From: Ignatzschineria sp.
GTDB lineage: Bacteria > Pseudomonadota > Gammaproteobacteria > Cardiobacteriales > Wohlfahrtiimonadaceae
DNA: 15,800 nucleotides
Reading direction: 5' to 3'
Assembly (NCBI GenBank): GCA_030151245.1
Contig: JASLEF010000149.1
Span: forward strand, 1 to 15,800
The position numbers and the translations under genes are program-made. Shown here piece after piece: positions 7,318-14,526 of the stretch (position 1 is its first letter; every line of letters begins with the position of its first letter). The notes under the pieces were generated by a model, which made no database searches, was not told where the DNA came from, and worked only from the letters and a program-made list of their open reading frames with translations.

Positions 7318-8751
7318 GTGGCGAAAAATCTATCAGAGCAGAATCCATCCACTCCATCTAGTGGAGATTTATACGCAAAGCGTATTCCTATTTATCCAAG
7401 GAGCGTCAAAGGGAAATTTAGGACTTTTAAAAGTTCTGTTCTCGCGTTAGCCTTCCTTGTGTTTTATCTCTTACCATGGGTGCCATGGGATCGTGGGCTA
7501 GGCTTGCCAGGGCAAGCGGTTGTCTTTGATTTAACAGCAAAAACATTCTACATTTTTAGTTTGCCGGTTGATATTCAGAATATCTTCTGGCTGGCCGGAG
7601 TGTTAGCAATTTTTGCTTTCTTGCTCTTTTTTGTAACGGCGATATTTGGGCGAGTATTTTGTGGTTATTTCTGCTTCCAGACATTATGGACTGATGCGTT
7701 CATAATGATTGAAGGTTGGGTCCAGGGAAATCGAAATGTTCGTAAAAGATTGCATGAAGGACCATGGACTGGCGAGAAAATCGGTAAAATAGGTCTTACT
7801 TGGCTAATTTGGTTAGCAGTAGCATTCTGGACAGGATTTACTTTCGCGTCTTATTGGATGCCAGCACCTGAGCTGATAAAAGTTGTCTTTATTGGTGAGG
7901 CTCCCTTTGCTGCATATGGTACCATTGCGTTTATTACGGCAGCTACATTTATTTCTGCGGGTTTCTCAAGAGAACAAGTATGTACTTATATGTGTCCGTA
8001 TGCACGATTCCAAGGGGTGATGTTTGATAGGGATACATTAGTAGTAACTTATGATGAAGCTCGTGGTGAGCGTGAAAAAGGACGAGCAAAACCTACGAAA
8101 GGTCTCCGAGATCGTGATGAGCGTATCAAAGAGGGCTATGGGGATTGTATTGACTGTGATCTTTGTGTCCAGGTTTGTCCTGCTGGTATTGATATTCGTG
8201 AAGGGATTAACTATAAGTGTATTACTTGTGGTCTCTGTATCGATGCTTGTCATAATATGATGACAAGTCTCAAATACCCAACTGGTCTTATTCGCTATGA
8301 TTCTGAAAATGGGCTAGAAGGAAAGAAAACGAACTACTTCTCTCCTCGAAATATTGGTTATGGTATTGTGATTATCATTGTTTCCTCTATTTTAGCTTGG
8401 AGTGTTATGCATCGAGATGTCGCTCACTATATTGTTGAATCATCTCGTAAGCCGGCAACGATACTGAGTGATGGGCGATTGCAAAATACCTATGAAGTTA
8501 AATTTAATAACCTTACGCTAGAACCACAGCAGCTGCATGTAGAGGTGGAGAACGAAGGTTACGAGCTTTCTATGCAGTTCAATGAGATTGTATTAAAGCC
8601 TGGTGAGAGGGTTGCATTGAATGCAGCAGTCCGTAAAGGTAAGGATGTGGCATATTCACCGGATGTGACTTTCATTTTAACAGTAACGGATCCTGCGACC
8701 GGTGCTGTCATTGATACTCAAAAAATGAAAGCGATTTTCCTCAATAAATAA
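7318..8751 (+). CDS. ccoG: Cytochrome c oxidase accessory protein CcoG (FixG/RdxA)
   Basis: Inner-membrane protein with two [4Fe-4S] clusters, needed for cbb3 assembly and linked in Rhodobacter to reduction of Cu(II) to Cu(I). From GTG at 7318 it has 477 residues. AAAGG at 7305-7309 is eight bases upstream, whereas a GTG at 7309 would overlap that site. Membrane spans lie near 40-57, 90-111, 158-180, 198-215 and 347-366. Ferredoxin-type cysteines are C277/C280/C283/C287 (followed by P) and C301/C304/C307/C311 (followed by H, not P). Further family cysteines are C115 and C119 (VFCGYFCFQTLWTD) and C222 and C226 (QVCTYMCPYARFQG). The C-terminus after about 370 is the immunoglobulin-like FixG tail, expected in the periplasm. 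fixH follows after 20 bases. Confidence 0.96.
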   Translation: MAKNLSEQNPSTPSSGDLYAKRIPIYPRSVKGKFRTFKSSVLALAFLVFYLLPWVPWDRGLGLPGQAVVFDLTAKTFYIFSLPVDIQNIFWLAGVLAIFAFLLFFVTAIFGRVFCGYFCFQTLWTDAFIMIEGWVQGNRNVRKRLHEGPWTGEKIGKIGLTWLIWLAVAFWTGFTFASYWMPAPELIKVVFIGEAPFAAYGTIAFITAATFISAGFSREQVCTYMCPYARFQGVMFDRDTLVVTYDEARGEREKGRAKPTKGLRDRDERIKEGYGDCIDCDLCVQVCPAGIDIREGINYKCITCGLCIDACHNMMTSLKYPTGLIRYDSENGLEGKKTNYFSPRNIGYGIVIIIVSSILAWSVMHRDVAHYIVESSRKPATILSDGRLQNTYEVKFNNLTLEPQQLHVEVENEGYELSMQFNEIVLKPGERVALNAAVRKGKDVAYSPDVTFILTVTDPATGAVIDTQKMKAIFLNK

Positions 8752-8771
8752 AAGGATCAAGGATTGTACTT

Positions 8772-9605
8772 ATGAATGAAACAGTCGCGATTATGCTGTT
8801 AGGCGTCGCTTGTGTGTTAGTTGCTTGTTTAGTACTACACAAGTTGTTGAGATTTACGCCGCTACAAGCAGCGAGTATTACTGCTCTAATGGGAATTGCT
8901 GTCGTCGTTCCATTCTCCATCTTAAGATGGAGGGGAGGGGATGTATTTACGCTCTATATCACGTGTAACTTAATGGCATCGTTTGCCTACTATCTTATTA
9001 GCTCGGGGGGAATGAAGAGCCTTCGAGGTAAAGATGGCAAAAGAATGCATTGGGCGCCAATTACCGTTTTAGGTTTTTTCCTGGTATTGACCATTCAAAA
9101 CGGTGCTTTTGTGGTGATGGCAGAGAAAGGGCTAATTTTTAAAAGTAATGCTGAAGATTCATTTGTCAGTACACGCTTTCCAGGTGAAGTCCCGAATGCT
9201 TATCAGAAAAAAGAAGCTTATTATAATGCTTATCAAAAGCGTCTTGCTGAGCAAGAAGCGAGGGGATGGCAGGTGAAGTTCGGCTTTACTAATAAGCCTT
9301 ATGCGAATCAAGATAATTTCTTTATGGTGGAATTATTAGATAAAGATAATACTCCTTTAGAAGATGCCGATGTTGTTGCGAAGTTTACAAGGTCTGCTGA
9401 ACAGGAGTTAAATCGTAGTTATGTTCTTGAGATGTTAGAGCCTGGACTTTACTCTATTCCTGTTAATTTAGAGCGCGTCGGTCCATGGGGGTTAGAGCTT
9501 GATATAGAACGGGGTGATGAAACTCATGAATTAGTGGGGCGTACACTCATTAATTGTGCTCCAGGTGTTGAGTGTGATTTAGAGAGTAAGCTTCGAGTTC
9601 ATTAA
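8772..9605 (+). CDS. FixH/CcoH family protein with an extra N-terminal three-span membrane region
   Basis: The C-terminal part (about residues 96-260) matches the FixH/CcoH pattern. It has a membrane anchor (98-117), a linker with YNAYQKRLAEQEARGW (151-166), then a beta-rich domain with LLDKDNTPLEDADVVAKF (188-205), PGLYSIPVNL (224-233) and GPWGLELDIERGDETHE (237-253). FixH proteins help assemble cbb3 oxidase, probably in copper supply. Unusually, residues 1-95 carry three more hydrophobic segments (about 5-26, 33-51 and 57-78), giving 277 residues against a usual length of roughly 150-180. The joining region has no frameshift sign and one open frame covers all. AAGGA near 8759-8763 is the ribosome binding site. 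It is cotranscribed with ccoG and followed by a terminator. I leave the symbol blank because of the altered architecture. Confidence 0.85.
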   Translation: MNETVAIMLLGVACVLVACLVLHKLLRFTPLQAASITALMGIAVVVPFSILRWRGGDVFTLYITCNLMASFAYYLISSGGMKSLRGKDGKRMHWAPITVLGFFLVLTIQNGAFVVMAEKGLIFKSNAEDSFVSTRFPGEVPNAYQKKEAYYNAYQKRLAEQEARGWQVKFGFTNKPYANQDNFFMVELLDKDNTPLEDADVVAKFTRSAEQELNRSYVLEMLEPGLYSIPVNLERVGPWGLELDIERGDETHELVGRTLINCAPGVECDLESKLRVH

Positions 9606-9635
9606 ACTTCTGGTCAGTTGTTGAGAGCATTATAG

Positions 9636-9659
9636 AAAAGAGCAGAAATGCTCTTTTTT
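9636..9659 (+). terminator. Rho-independent terminator after ccoG-fixH
   Basis: A 9-bp stem (AAAAGAGCA at 9636-9644 pairs with TGCTCTTTT at 9649-9657) is closed by a GAAA tetraloop (9645-9648) and runs into T residues through 9659. It lies 31 bases after the fixH stop. Confidence 0.92.
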
Positions 9660-9827
9660 ACTTTTCTAACTAAAAAGGGAGGTTCTTCTTGTAGTGGGGC
9701 TATTGGGGAGTATGAATAGGTTTTTTTAAGGGCAGTTAAAAACTTTAATGAAATCGATTTAATATTGTCTTATTAACAGTTTTTTAAGAACTTTAAAATT
9801 CAGTACATCTTAGAATGAAGATATTAC

Positions 9828-9953
9828 ATGCTTTGTTATTGGTGTATTAGCCGTTATTACAGCGATTCTTTAAGTGAAATGCGTACCCTTAAAATAAAGC
9901 CTAAGGTTTATATGAGTAAAATGATGAATGCTGGTAAAATTGCTGAAGGTTAG
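9828..9953 (+). CDS. Possible small protein, unrecognised (41 aa, weak call)
   Basis: An ATG-started frame of 41 codons ending in TAG. The product has a CYWC pair at residues 3-6 and a basic middle (TLKIKPK, 20-26). No known family is recognised. Codon use resembles neighbouring genes, but no Shine-Dalgarno is visible and the length is compatible with chance. Its last codons overlap the left arm of the hairpin at 9942-9968. Confidence 0.18.
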   Translation: MLCYWCISRYYSDSLSEMRTLKIKPKVYMSKMMNAGKIAEG

Positions 9954-9968
9954 AACATTATCTTCAGC
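9942..9968 (+). other. Stem-loop between the small ORF and the ccoI promoter
   Basis: GCTGAAG at 9942-9948 and CTTCAGC at 9962-9968 form a perfect 7-bp inverted repeat with a 13-base loop. A broken T-rich run (TTGTTTT, 9973-9979) follows a few bases later. It might be a weak terminator, a binding site for a dimeric regulator just upstream of the TATAAT, or chance. Confidence 0.3.
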
Positions 9969-9978
9969 GTGATTGTTT

Positions 9979-9984
9979 TATAAT
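9979..9984 (+). promoter_or_regulatory. Candidate -10 element of the ccoI-ccoS-gatCAB transcript
   Basis: A perfect TATAAT, 37 bases before the ccoI ATG. No convincing -35 lies 16-18 bases upstream. Because the previous transcript is closed by a strong terminator, ccoI needs its own promoter, and this is the best candidate. The start would fall near 9991. Confidence 0.4.
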
Positions 9985-10021
9985 CTGTCTGAAATAAATC
10001 AATAGGGTATAAATATTTTTT

Positions 10022-12484
10022 ATGACAAAAATTTTGGATAAGCTTCAATGTTATCATTGTGAACTACCGATCACAGGTAAGGCTCCTTTTTTTGCGCAAA
10101 TTCAAGGGCAAGAGCAGCCGATGTGTTGTGCGGGTTGTCGTGCTGTTGCTGAGATGATAGATCAATCAGGATTGACAAAATATTATGATTTTAGATCCGA
10201 GGCAGCTGAAAGACCAGAAACGGCATTGAATCTTATTCCAGATGAATTAAAACAGCAGATGCATTTTTATGACCATCCAGATGTCGCGGTGCAATTCATC
10301 TCTAAAAGAGTCGATAAACAGGGAGTTGAATTGTGTGATGCGTATCTAATTATCGATAAGATCACGTGTGCTGCTTGTGTCTGGTTATTAGAAAACACGG
10401 TCAAACGCTTAAAAGGTGTGGAACGTTTTGATATTAATTTGACGACTCATCGGGCGCATTTAAGTTTCAATCCTCATGAAATTAAAATTTCTGAAATTCT
10501 CATTGCTATCTTGAATCTTGGATATCAAGGTACGCCATATGATGAGCAAGTTGAGCAGAAACGACTTAAAACAGAGTGGCGTTCTCTATTGATGGAGTTT
10601 GGAATCGCAGCGCTCTTTTCAATGCAGGTGATGACGATCTCTGTTGCGCTCTATTTTGGATACTATTCTGGTGATATGACTGATAGCTCTTACCAGTTAT
10701 TACGCTGGTTTAGTCTTTTTGCAACAATTCCTTGTGCGACTTATTCTAGTCGTAGTTTTTATAAGTCTGCGTATTACGATCTTAAAAATCGTCATTTGAC
10801 GATGAATGTCAATATTTCTCTAGCTGTCATTGCCGGCACTTTATGGAGCGCTTACAACACTGTGATGGGGGTTGGAGAGACTTATTATGAAGGTGTGACA
10901 ATGTTTGTCTTTTTGCTATTAGGCGCGAGGGTTTTAGAAACCAATGCAAGACACAAGTCTCTCCTTATTTCGGATGATATTTTAAAACTGAAGCCTAATT
11001 TTGCAGAGCGTTTAAATCTAGATGGATCGATAGAGCTCGTTGCTACTAATCGTTTAGCGGTTGATGATGTTTTGTTAATCAAACCAGGCGAGAGTATCCC
11101 GGTTGATGGTGTATTGCTAGATGAGATTGCAATGGTCGATGAATCCCTATTGTCAGGTGAAAGTTTACCGCTAGAAAAGCATTTAGGAGATTCGCTAATT
11201 GGTGGTTCTGTAAACTATGAGCAGCCTCTTAAGATGAGAGTCACGACAGTTGGTGCAGAAACGGTGCTATCACAAATGGCACGGCTTATTGACCGTTCAA
11301 TGAGTGAAAAGCCTAAGATTGCAATGCTGGCAGATATTATTTCAACCTATTTTGTAATAGGTTTACTGATCGCTTGCGTAGGGACATTTATGGCGTGGTA
11401 CTTTATTGATGGTGTATCTCAGGCATTTGCTGTTACCCTTGCTGTTTTAGTTGTTTCTTGTCCTTGTGCATTAGCATTGGCGACGCCCTCAGCCTTGAGT
11501 GCTGGCAATCAAGCGATTATTGAAAAAGGACTTATTGCAACGAGAGCCGGGGCGCTAGAAACTTTAGGAAAAGTGACGGATATTGTCTTTGATAAAACAG
11601 GTACGCTCACGGAAGGTCGATTAACGGTTGAGAAAGTACATCGTTTTACAGATCTTAGTGAGTATGAGTTGATGCAGATTGCGGCAACCTTAGAGGCAAC
11701 CTCAAGTCATCCTATCGCGTTTGGATTTAATGAGTGGCTTTATAAGAAGAAGGCGTCACTTTTATCGGTTTCTTCTATTGAGAATGTGGTAGGTCGTGGC
11801 ATTATTGGGAGTATTGACGATGTCGAATATAAGATTGGTCGTTTAGATTGGTTTAACTTAGAAGGTTTAGAGATAAAGTTTGATTCAGGTCTTTGGGTAG
11901 GGCTAGGTATTGGTGAGCAGTTATTGGCGGCATTTTCACTTCTCGATACATTAAAAGAGGATACTGAATCGGTGATTAATTACTTAAAGTCACAAGGTTA
12001 TCAGTTGCATATTTTAAGTGGAGATCGGCAGGAGACAGTGAACCAGTTTAATCAGACTCTACAGATCGATGATGTTAGAGGGGATCTTTTGCCGAAAGAT
12101 AAATTGCAATATGTAGAGATGCTACAAGAAAAAGGGGCGATAGTGGCTATGCTAGGCGATGGTATTAACGATGGGCCTGTTTTAGCAAAAGCGGATGTCT
12201 CCATCGCAATTGGTCAAGGGGCATTATTAGCCCAATCAACGGCCGACATGATTCTGATGAGTAAAAATCATTTAGAACCTTTAGTTGAAGGGCTAAAAAT
12301 TGCCAAAAGAACTGATAAAATTATTACGCAAAACCTTTTTTGGGCGTTATTATATAATATTGTTGCAATTCCGTGCGCAATGACAGGATTTGTCTTACCA
12401 TGGATGGCTGCATTAGGAATGAGTTTAAGCTCATTAATCGTGGTTGGAAACACGTTACGAATTAGGGAGGGTCGATCAGAATAA
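10022..12484 (+). CDS. ccoI: Copper-exporting P1B-type ATPase for cbb3 oxidase assembly (CcoI/FixI)
   Basis: Inner-membrane heavy-metal ATPase that moves copper out of the cytoplasm for insertion into CcoN. It has 820 residues. The N-terminus carries the metal-binding region typical of FixI-type pumps (C10-x-x-C13, then C35-C36-x-x-C39), followed by a heavy-metal-associated domain with C116-A-A-C119. About eight membrane spans lie between 185 and 812, with the ion-path motif C480-P-C482. Catalytic motifs: SGES (378-381) in the actuator domain, phosphorylated D524 in DKTGTLTEG, SSHP (561-564), and GDGINDGP (712-719). The complete set indicates an active pump. The ribosome binding site is weak (AGGG at 10004-10007, far from the ATG), but later starts would remove the first cysteine pair. 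It overlaps ccoS by one base. Confidence 0.96.
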   Translation: MTKILDKLQCYHCELPITGKAPFFAQIQGQEQPMCCAGCRAVAEMIDQSGLTKYYDFRSEAAERPETALNLIPDELKQQMHFYDHPDVAVQFISKRVDKQGVELCDAYLIIDKITCAACVWLLENTVKRLKGVERFDINLTTHRAHLSFNPHEIKISEILIAILNLGYQGTPYDEQVEQKRLKTEWRSLLMEFGIAALFSMQVMTISVALYFGYYSGDMTDSSYQLLRWFSLFATIPCATYSSRSFYKSAYYDLKNRHLTMNVNISLAVIAGTLWSAYNTVMGVGETYYEGVTMFVFLLLGARVLETNARHKSLLISDDILKLKPNFAERLNLDGSIELVATNRLAVDDVLLIKPGESIPVDGVLLDEIAMVDESLLSGESLPLEKHLGDSLIGGSVNYEQPLKMRVTTVGAETVLSQMARLIDRSMSEKPKIAMLADIISTYFVIGLLIACVGTFMAWYFIDGVSQAFAVTLAVLVVSCPCALALATPSALSAGNQAIIEKGLIATRAGALETLGKVTDIVFDKTGTLTEGRLTVEKVHRFTDLSEYELMQIAATLEATSSHPIAFGFNEWLYKKKASLLSVSSIENVVGRGIIGSIDDVEYKIGRLDWFNLEGLEIKFDSGLWVGLGIGEQLLAAFSLLDTLKEDTESVINYLKSQGYQLHILSGDRQETVNQFNQTLQIDDVRGDLLPKDKLQYVEMLQEKGAIVAMLGDGINDGPVLAKADVSIAIGQGALLAQSTADMILMSKNHLEPLVEGLKIAKRTDKIITQNLFWALLYNIVAIPCAMTGFVLPWMAALGMSLSSLIVVGNTLRIREGRSE

Positions 12485-12711
12485 TGAGTCCGTTATTTAT
12501 ATTACTTCCATTAACATTAGTGGGAATGATTGCCGCAGGTTACGCTTTCATTTGGGCTGTACGCTCAGATCAATTTGATGATATGGAAGGACCGGCGCAT
12601 CAGATACTATTTGATGAAGATGTTCGTCCCTTAGAGAAACAGACAGTAGAGAAATCTGTAGAACAAGTGTCTTCTCTAAAAGAAGACCAAAGTATTCCAA
12701 AAGAAGGTTAG
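12484..12711 (+). CDS. ccoS: cbb3-type cytochrome oxidase assembly protein CcoS
   Basis: Small membrane protein required for cofactor insertion into CcoN. It has 75 residues with one membrane span at about 4-25 and the family signature WAVRSDQFDDMEGPAHQIL (24-42). Family members often have G where D29 stands in RSDQFDD. The acidic, lysine-rich tail looks disordered. Its ATG shares the final A of the ccoI stop (TAATG at 12482-12486), indicating translational coupling. gatC begins three bases after its stop. Confidence 0.95.
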   Translation: MSPLFILLPLTLVGMIAAGYAFIWAVRSDQFDDMEGPAHQILFDEDVRPLEKQTVEKSVEQVSSLKEDQSIPKEG

Positions 12712-12714
12712 AAA

Positions 12715-13002
12715 ATGAAGATAGATCATAAAACAGTAGAGTGGTTAGCTTTTTTATCACATCTACGTATTGATGATGCAAAGTTAGAGAGCCAAAAAAT
12801 GAGGCTTGAAGATATGGCTGAAGTGATTCGGGGGATTAAAGAGGTTAATACCGAAGGAATTGAGCCGATGACAAATCCTTTTGATGCAACACTGACCTTA
12901 CGTGCTGATGTTGTGACTGTTAAGAATGAGCGTGAAGAGCTCCAGAAACTGTCACAAAGTGTTGAAAATGGTTTATATCTTGTTCCTCAGGTTATTGAAT
13001 AA
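12715..13002 (+). CDS. gatC: Asp-tRNA(Asn)/Glu-tRNA(Gln) amidotransferase subunit C
   Basis: Small subunit that holds GatA and GatB together in the GatCAB tRNA-dependent amidotransferase. It has 95 residues, the normal size. The family layout is clear: an N-terminal helix with VEWLAFLSHLRIDD (8-21), a long helix near 24-43, the GIEPMTNPFDATLTLRAD segment (48-65) that wraps around GatA, and a typical C-terminal VPQVIE. AGAAGG at 12702-12707, inside the end of ccoS, is a well-placed ribosome binding site. There is no room for its own promoter after ccoS, so it is read from the ccoI-ccoS transcript or from a promoter inside those genes. Confidence 0.95.
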   Translation: MKIDHKTVEWLAFLSHLRIDDAKLESQKMRLEDMAEVIRGIKEVNTEGIEPMTNPFDATLTLRADVVTVKNEREELQKLSQSVENGLYLVPQVIE

Positions 13003-13014
13003 AAGAGTATTATT

Positions 13015-14466
13015 ATGCATAAACAGACTATCTCAGAGCTCCGTGCTCAACTAGAGAAAGGCGACGTTTCAGCTTTAGAAGTTGAAGAGTACTTTCAGGC
13101 GCGTATTGAAAAATATGATACCGCATTAAATAGCTTTATTACGACAACATTTGATGAAGCAAAAATAGCTGCAAAAAAGGCCGATGAAGCTATAAAAACA
13201 GGGGAATCTGCACTTTTAACGGGGGTTCCGATTGCGCATAAAGATCTTGTATCGACAAAAGGGATACTGACGACAGCAGCCTCTAAAATGTTGGGGAATT
13301 ATGTCCCACCATTTGATGCAACAATTGTTGAAAAACTCCGTCATCAGGGGGTTGTATCGCTTGGTAAAGTCAATATGGATGAGTTTGCAATGGGGTCTAC
13401 CGGTGCAACAAGTTTCTATGGCACAACTAATAACCCATGGAATGCTGATCATGTAGCGGGAGGATCATCAAGTGGTTCAGCTGCAGCTGTTGCGGCAGGA
13501 CTGGTAATGGCGGCGACAGGATCAGATACCGGTGGTTCCATTCGTCAACCAGCAAGCTTTTGTGGAGTTACGGGTATAAAGCCTACTTATGGGCGAGTTT
13601 CTCGTTATGGATTAGTCGCATTTGCTTCATCATTAGATCAAGGCGGGGTTTTAGCCAAAACAGCGGAAGATTGTGCGATTGTGCTTGAAGGAATGGCTGG
13701 ATTCGATGAGAAAGATCCAACATCAGCAAATCGAGTATTGCCAGCATTTTCAAAAGAATTAAATCAGTCTTTGAAAGGGACTAAAATGGCGTTGCCGAGA
13801 GATTTCTTTGCAGGGGATATTGATGCTGAGACGGCAAAAGCAATTGATGAAACTTTAGCTATTTATCGTCAATTAGGCGTGGAAATGGTGGAGATTGATC
13901 TAAAATATCATGAATTAGTAACGCCTGTTTATTACGTGATTGCGCCGGCAGAAGCTGCGAGTAACTTATCGCGTTTTGATGGTATTCGTTTTGGTTATCG
14001 TGCGGAAAATGCCCAAAGCTTGGAAGATCTTTACTATCGTACTAGAACTGAAGGGTTTGGCGAAGAGGTGAAAAGCCGTATTTTAATGGGAACTTACGCG
14101 ACAACAGATCTTCTTTATCAGGATTTCTTCATCAAGAGTCAACAGATTCGTCGTTTGATTACGAATGAATATAATGAAATTCTTCAAGATGTTGACTTTA
14201 TTGCTGGTCCAACGGTTGCAGGCCCGGCATTTGGTAAAAATCATCAAGCATCTAGCATTCAAAACTCTCTTTTTGATGCAAATTTAATCGGTGCAAACTT
14301 AGCAGGATTACCCGCATTAAGTCATCAGATGGGAATGAGTGGTAATATGCCAGTCGGTTTCCATCTTGTAGGACGTGCCTTTGATGAGGCGAAGCTTTTA
14401 GCGGCTGCACATCAATATCAGCAAAACAGTGATTGGCATAAAAAATTCCCAGCGAATTTTGACTAA
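13015..14466 (+). CDS. gatA: Asp-tRNA(Asn)/Glu-tRNA(Gln) amidotransferase subunit A (glutaminase)
   Basis: Amidase-signature enzyme that releases ammonia from glutamine and channels it to GatB for amidation of misacylated tRNA. It has 483 residues, the usual length. The Ser-cisSer-Lys catalytic set is intact: K76 in PIAHKD, S151 in the AGGSSSGSAA stretch (148-157), and nucleophile S175 in SDTGGSIRQPA. Spacings of 75 and 24 residues match S. aureus GatA (K79, S154, S178). The following CGVTGIKPTYGRVSRYG segment (183-199) is a strong GatA signature. It starts 12 bases after gatC with only a modest purine-rich stretch upstream. Confidence 0.98.
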   Translation: MHKQTISELRAQLEKGDVSALEVEEYFQARIEKYDTALNSFITTTFDEAKIAAKKADEAIKTGESALLTGVPIAHKDLVSTKGILTTAASKMLGNYVPPFDATIVEKLRHQGVVSLGKVNMDEFAMGSTGATSFYGTTNNPWNADHVAGGSSSGSAAAVAAGLVMAATGSDTGGSIRQPASFCGVTGIKPTYGRVSRYGLVAFASSLDQGGVLAKTAEDCAIVLEGMAGFDEKDPTSANRVLPAFSKELNQSLKGTKMALPRDFFAGDIDAETAKAIDETLAIYRQLGVEMVEIDLKYHELVTPVYYVIAPAEAASNLSRFDGIRFGYRAENAQSLEDLYYRTRTEGFGEEVKSRILMGTYATTDLLYQDFFIKSQQIRRLITNEYNEILQDVDFIAGPTVAGPAFGKNHQASSIQNSLFDANLIGANLAGLPALSHQMGMSGNMPVGFHLVGRAFDEAKLLAAAHQYQQNSDWHKKFPANFD

Positions 14467-14526
14467 GTTTTCATTCCATAATTTGCAAAAGATCATTCAA
14501 TTTAAGAGAACAATAGGGGAATAATG

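Larger units (their letters stand above)
9660..10021 (+). other. Intergenic stretch between fixH and ccoI with no convincing gene
   Basis: This stretch is AT-rich and holds no recognised gene. It contains a possible 41-codon ORF (9828-9953), a hairpin (9942-9968) and a TATAAT (9979-9984), listed separately. A hydrophobic reading in a neighbouring frame (about 9817-9873, ending FVIGVLAVITAIL then stop) lacks a start codon. It could be a decayed small membrane gene, or chance. Confidence 0.6.

Noticed and set aside
9700..9727. CTATT/AATAG hairpin followed by a run of T downstream of the fixH terminator
   Set aside because: The stem is only five mostly A-T pairs and a much stronger terminator lies just upstream.
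9989..10002. FNR-like CTGAA-ATAA-ATCAA just before ccoI
   Set aside because: It matches eight of ten positions but lies over the predicted transcription start rather than upstream, so it is not at an activating position. Such partial matches are frequent in AT-rich DNA.
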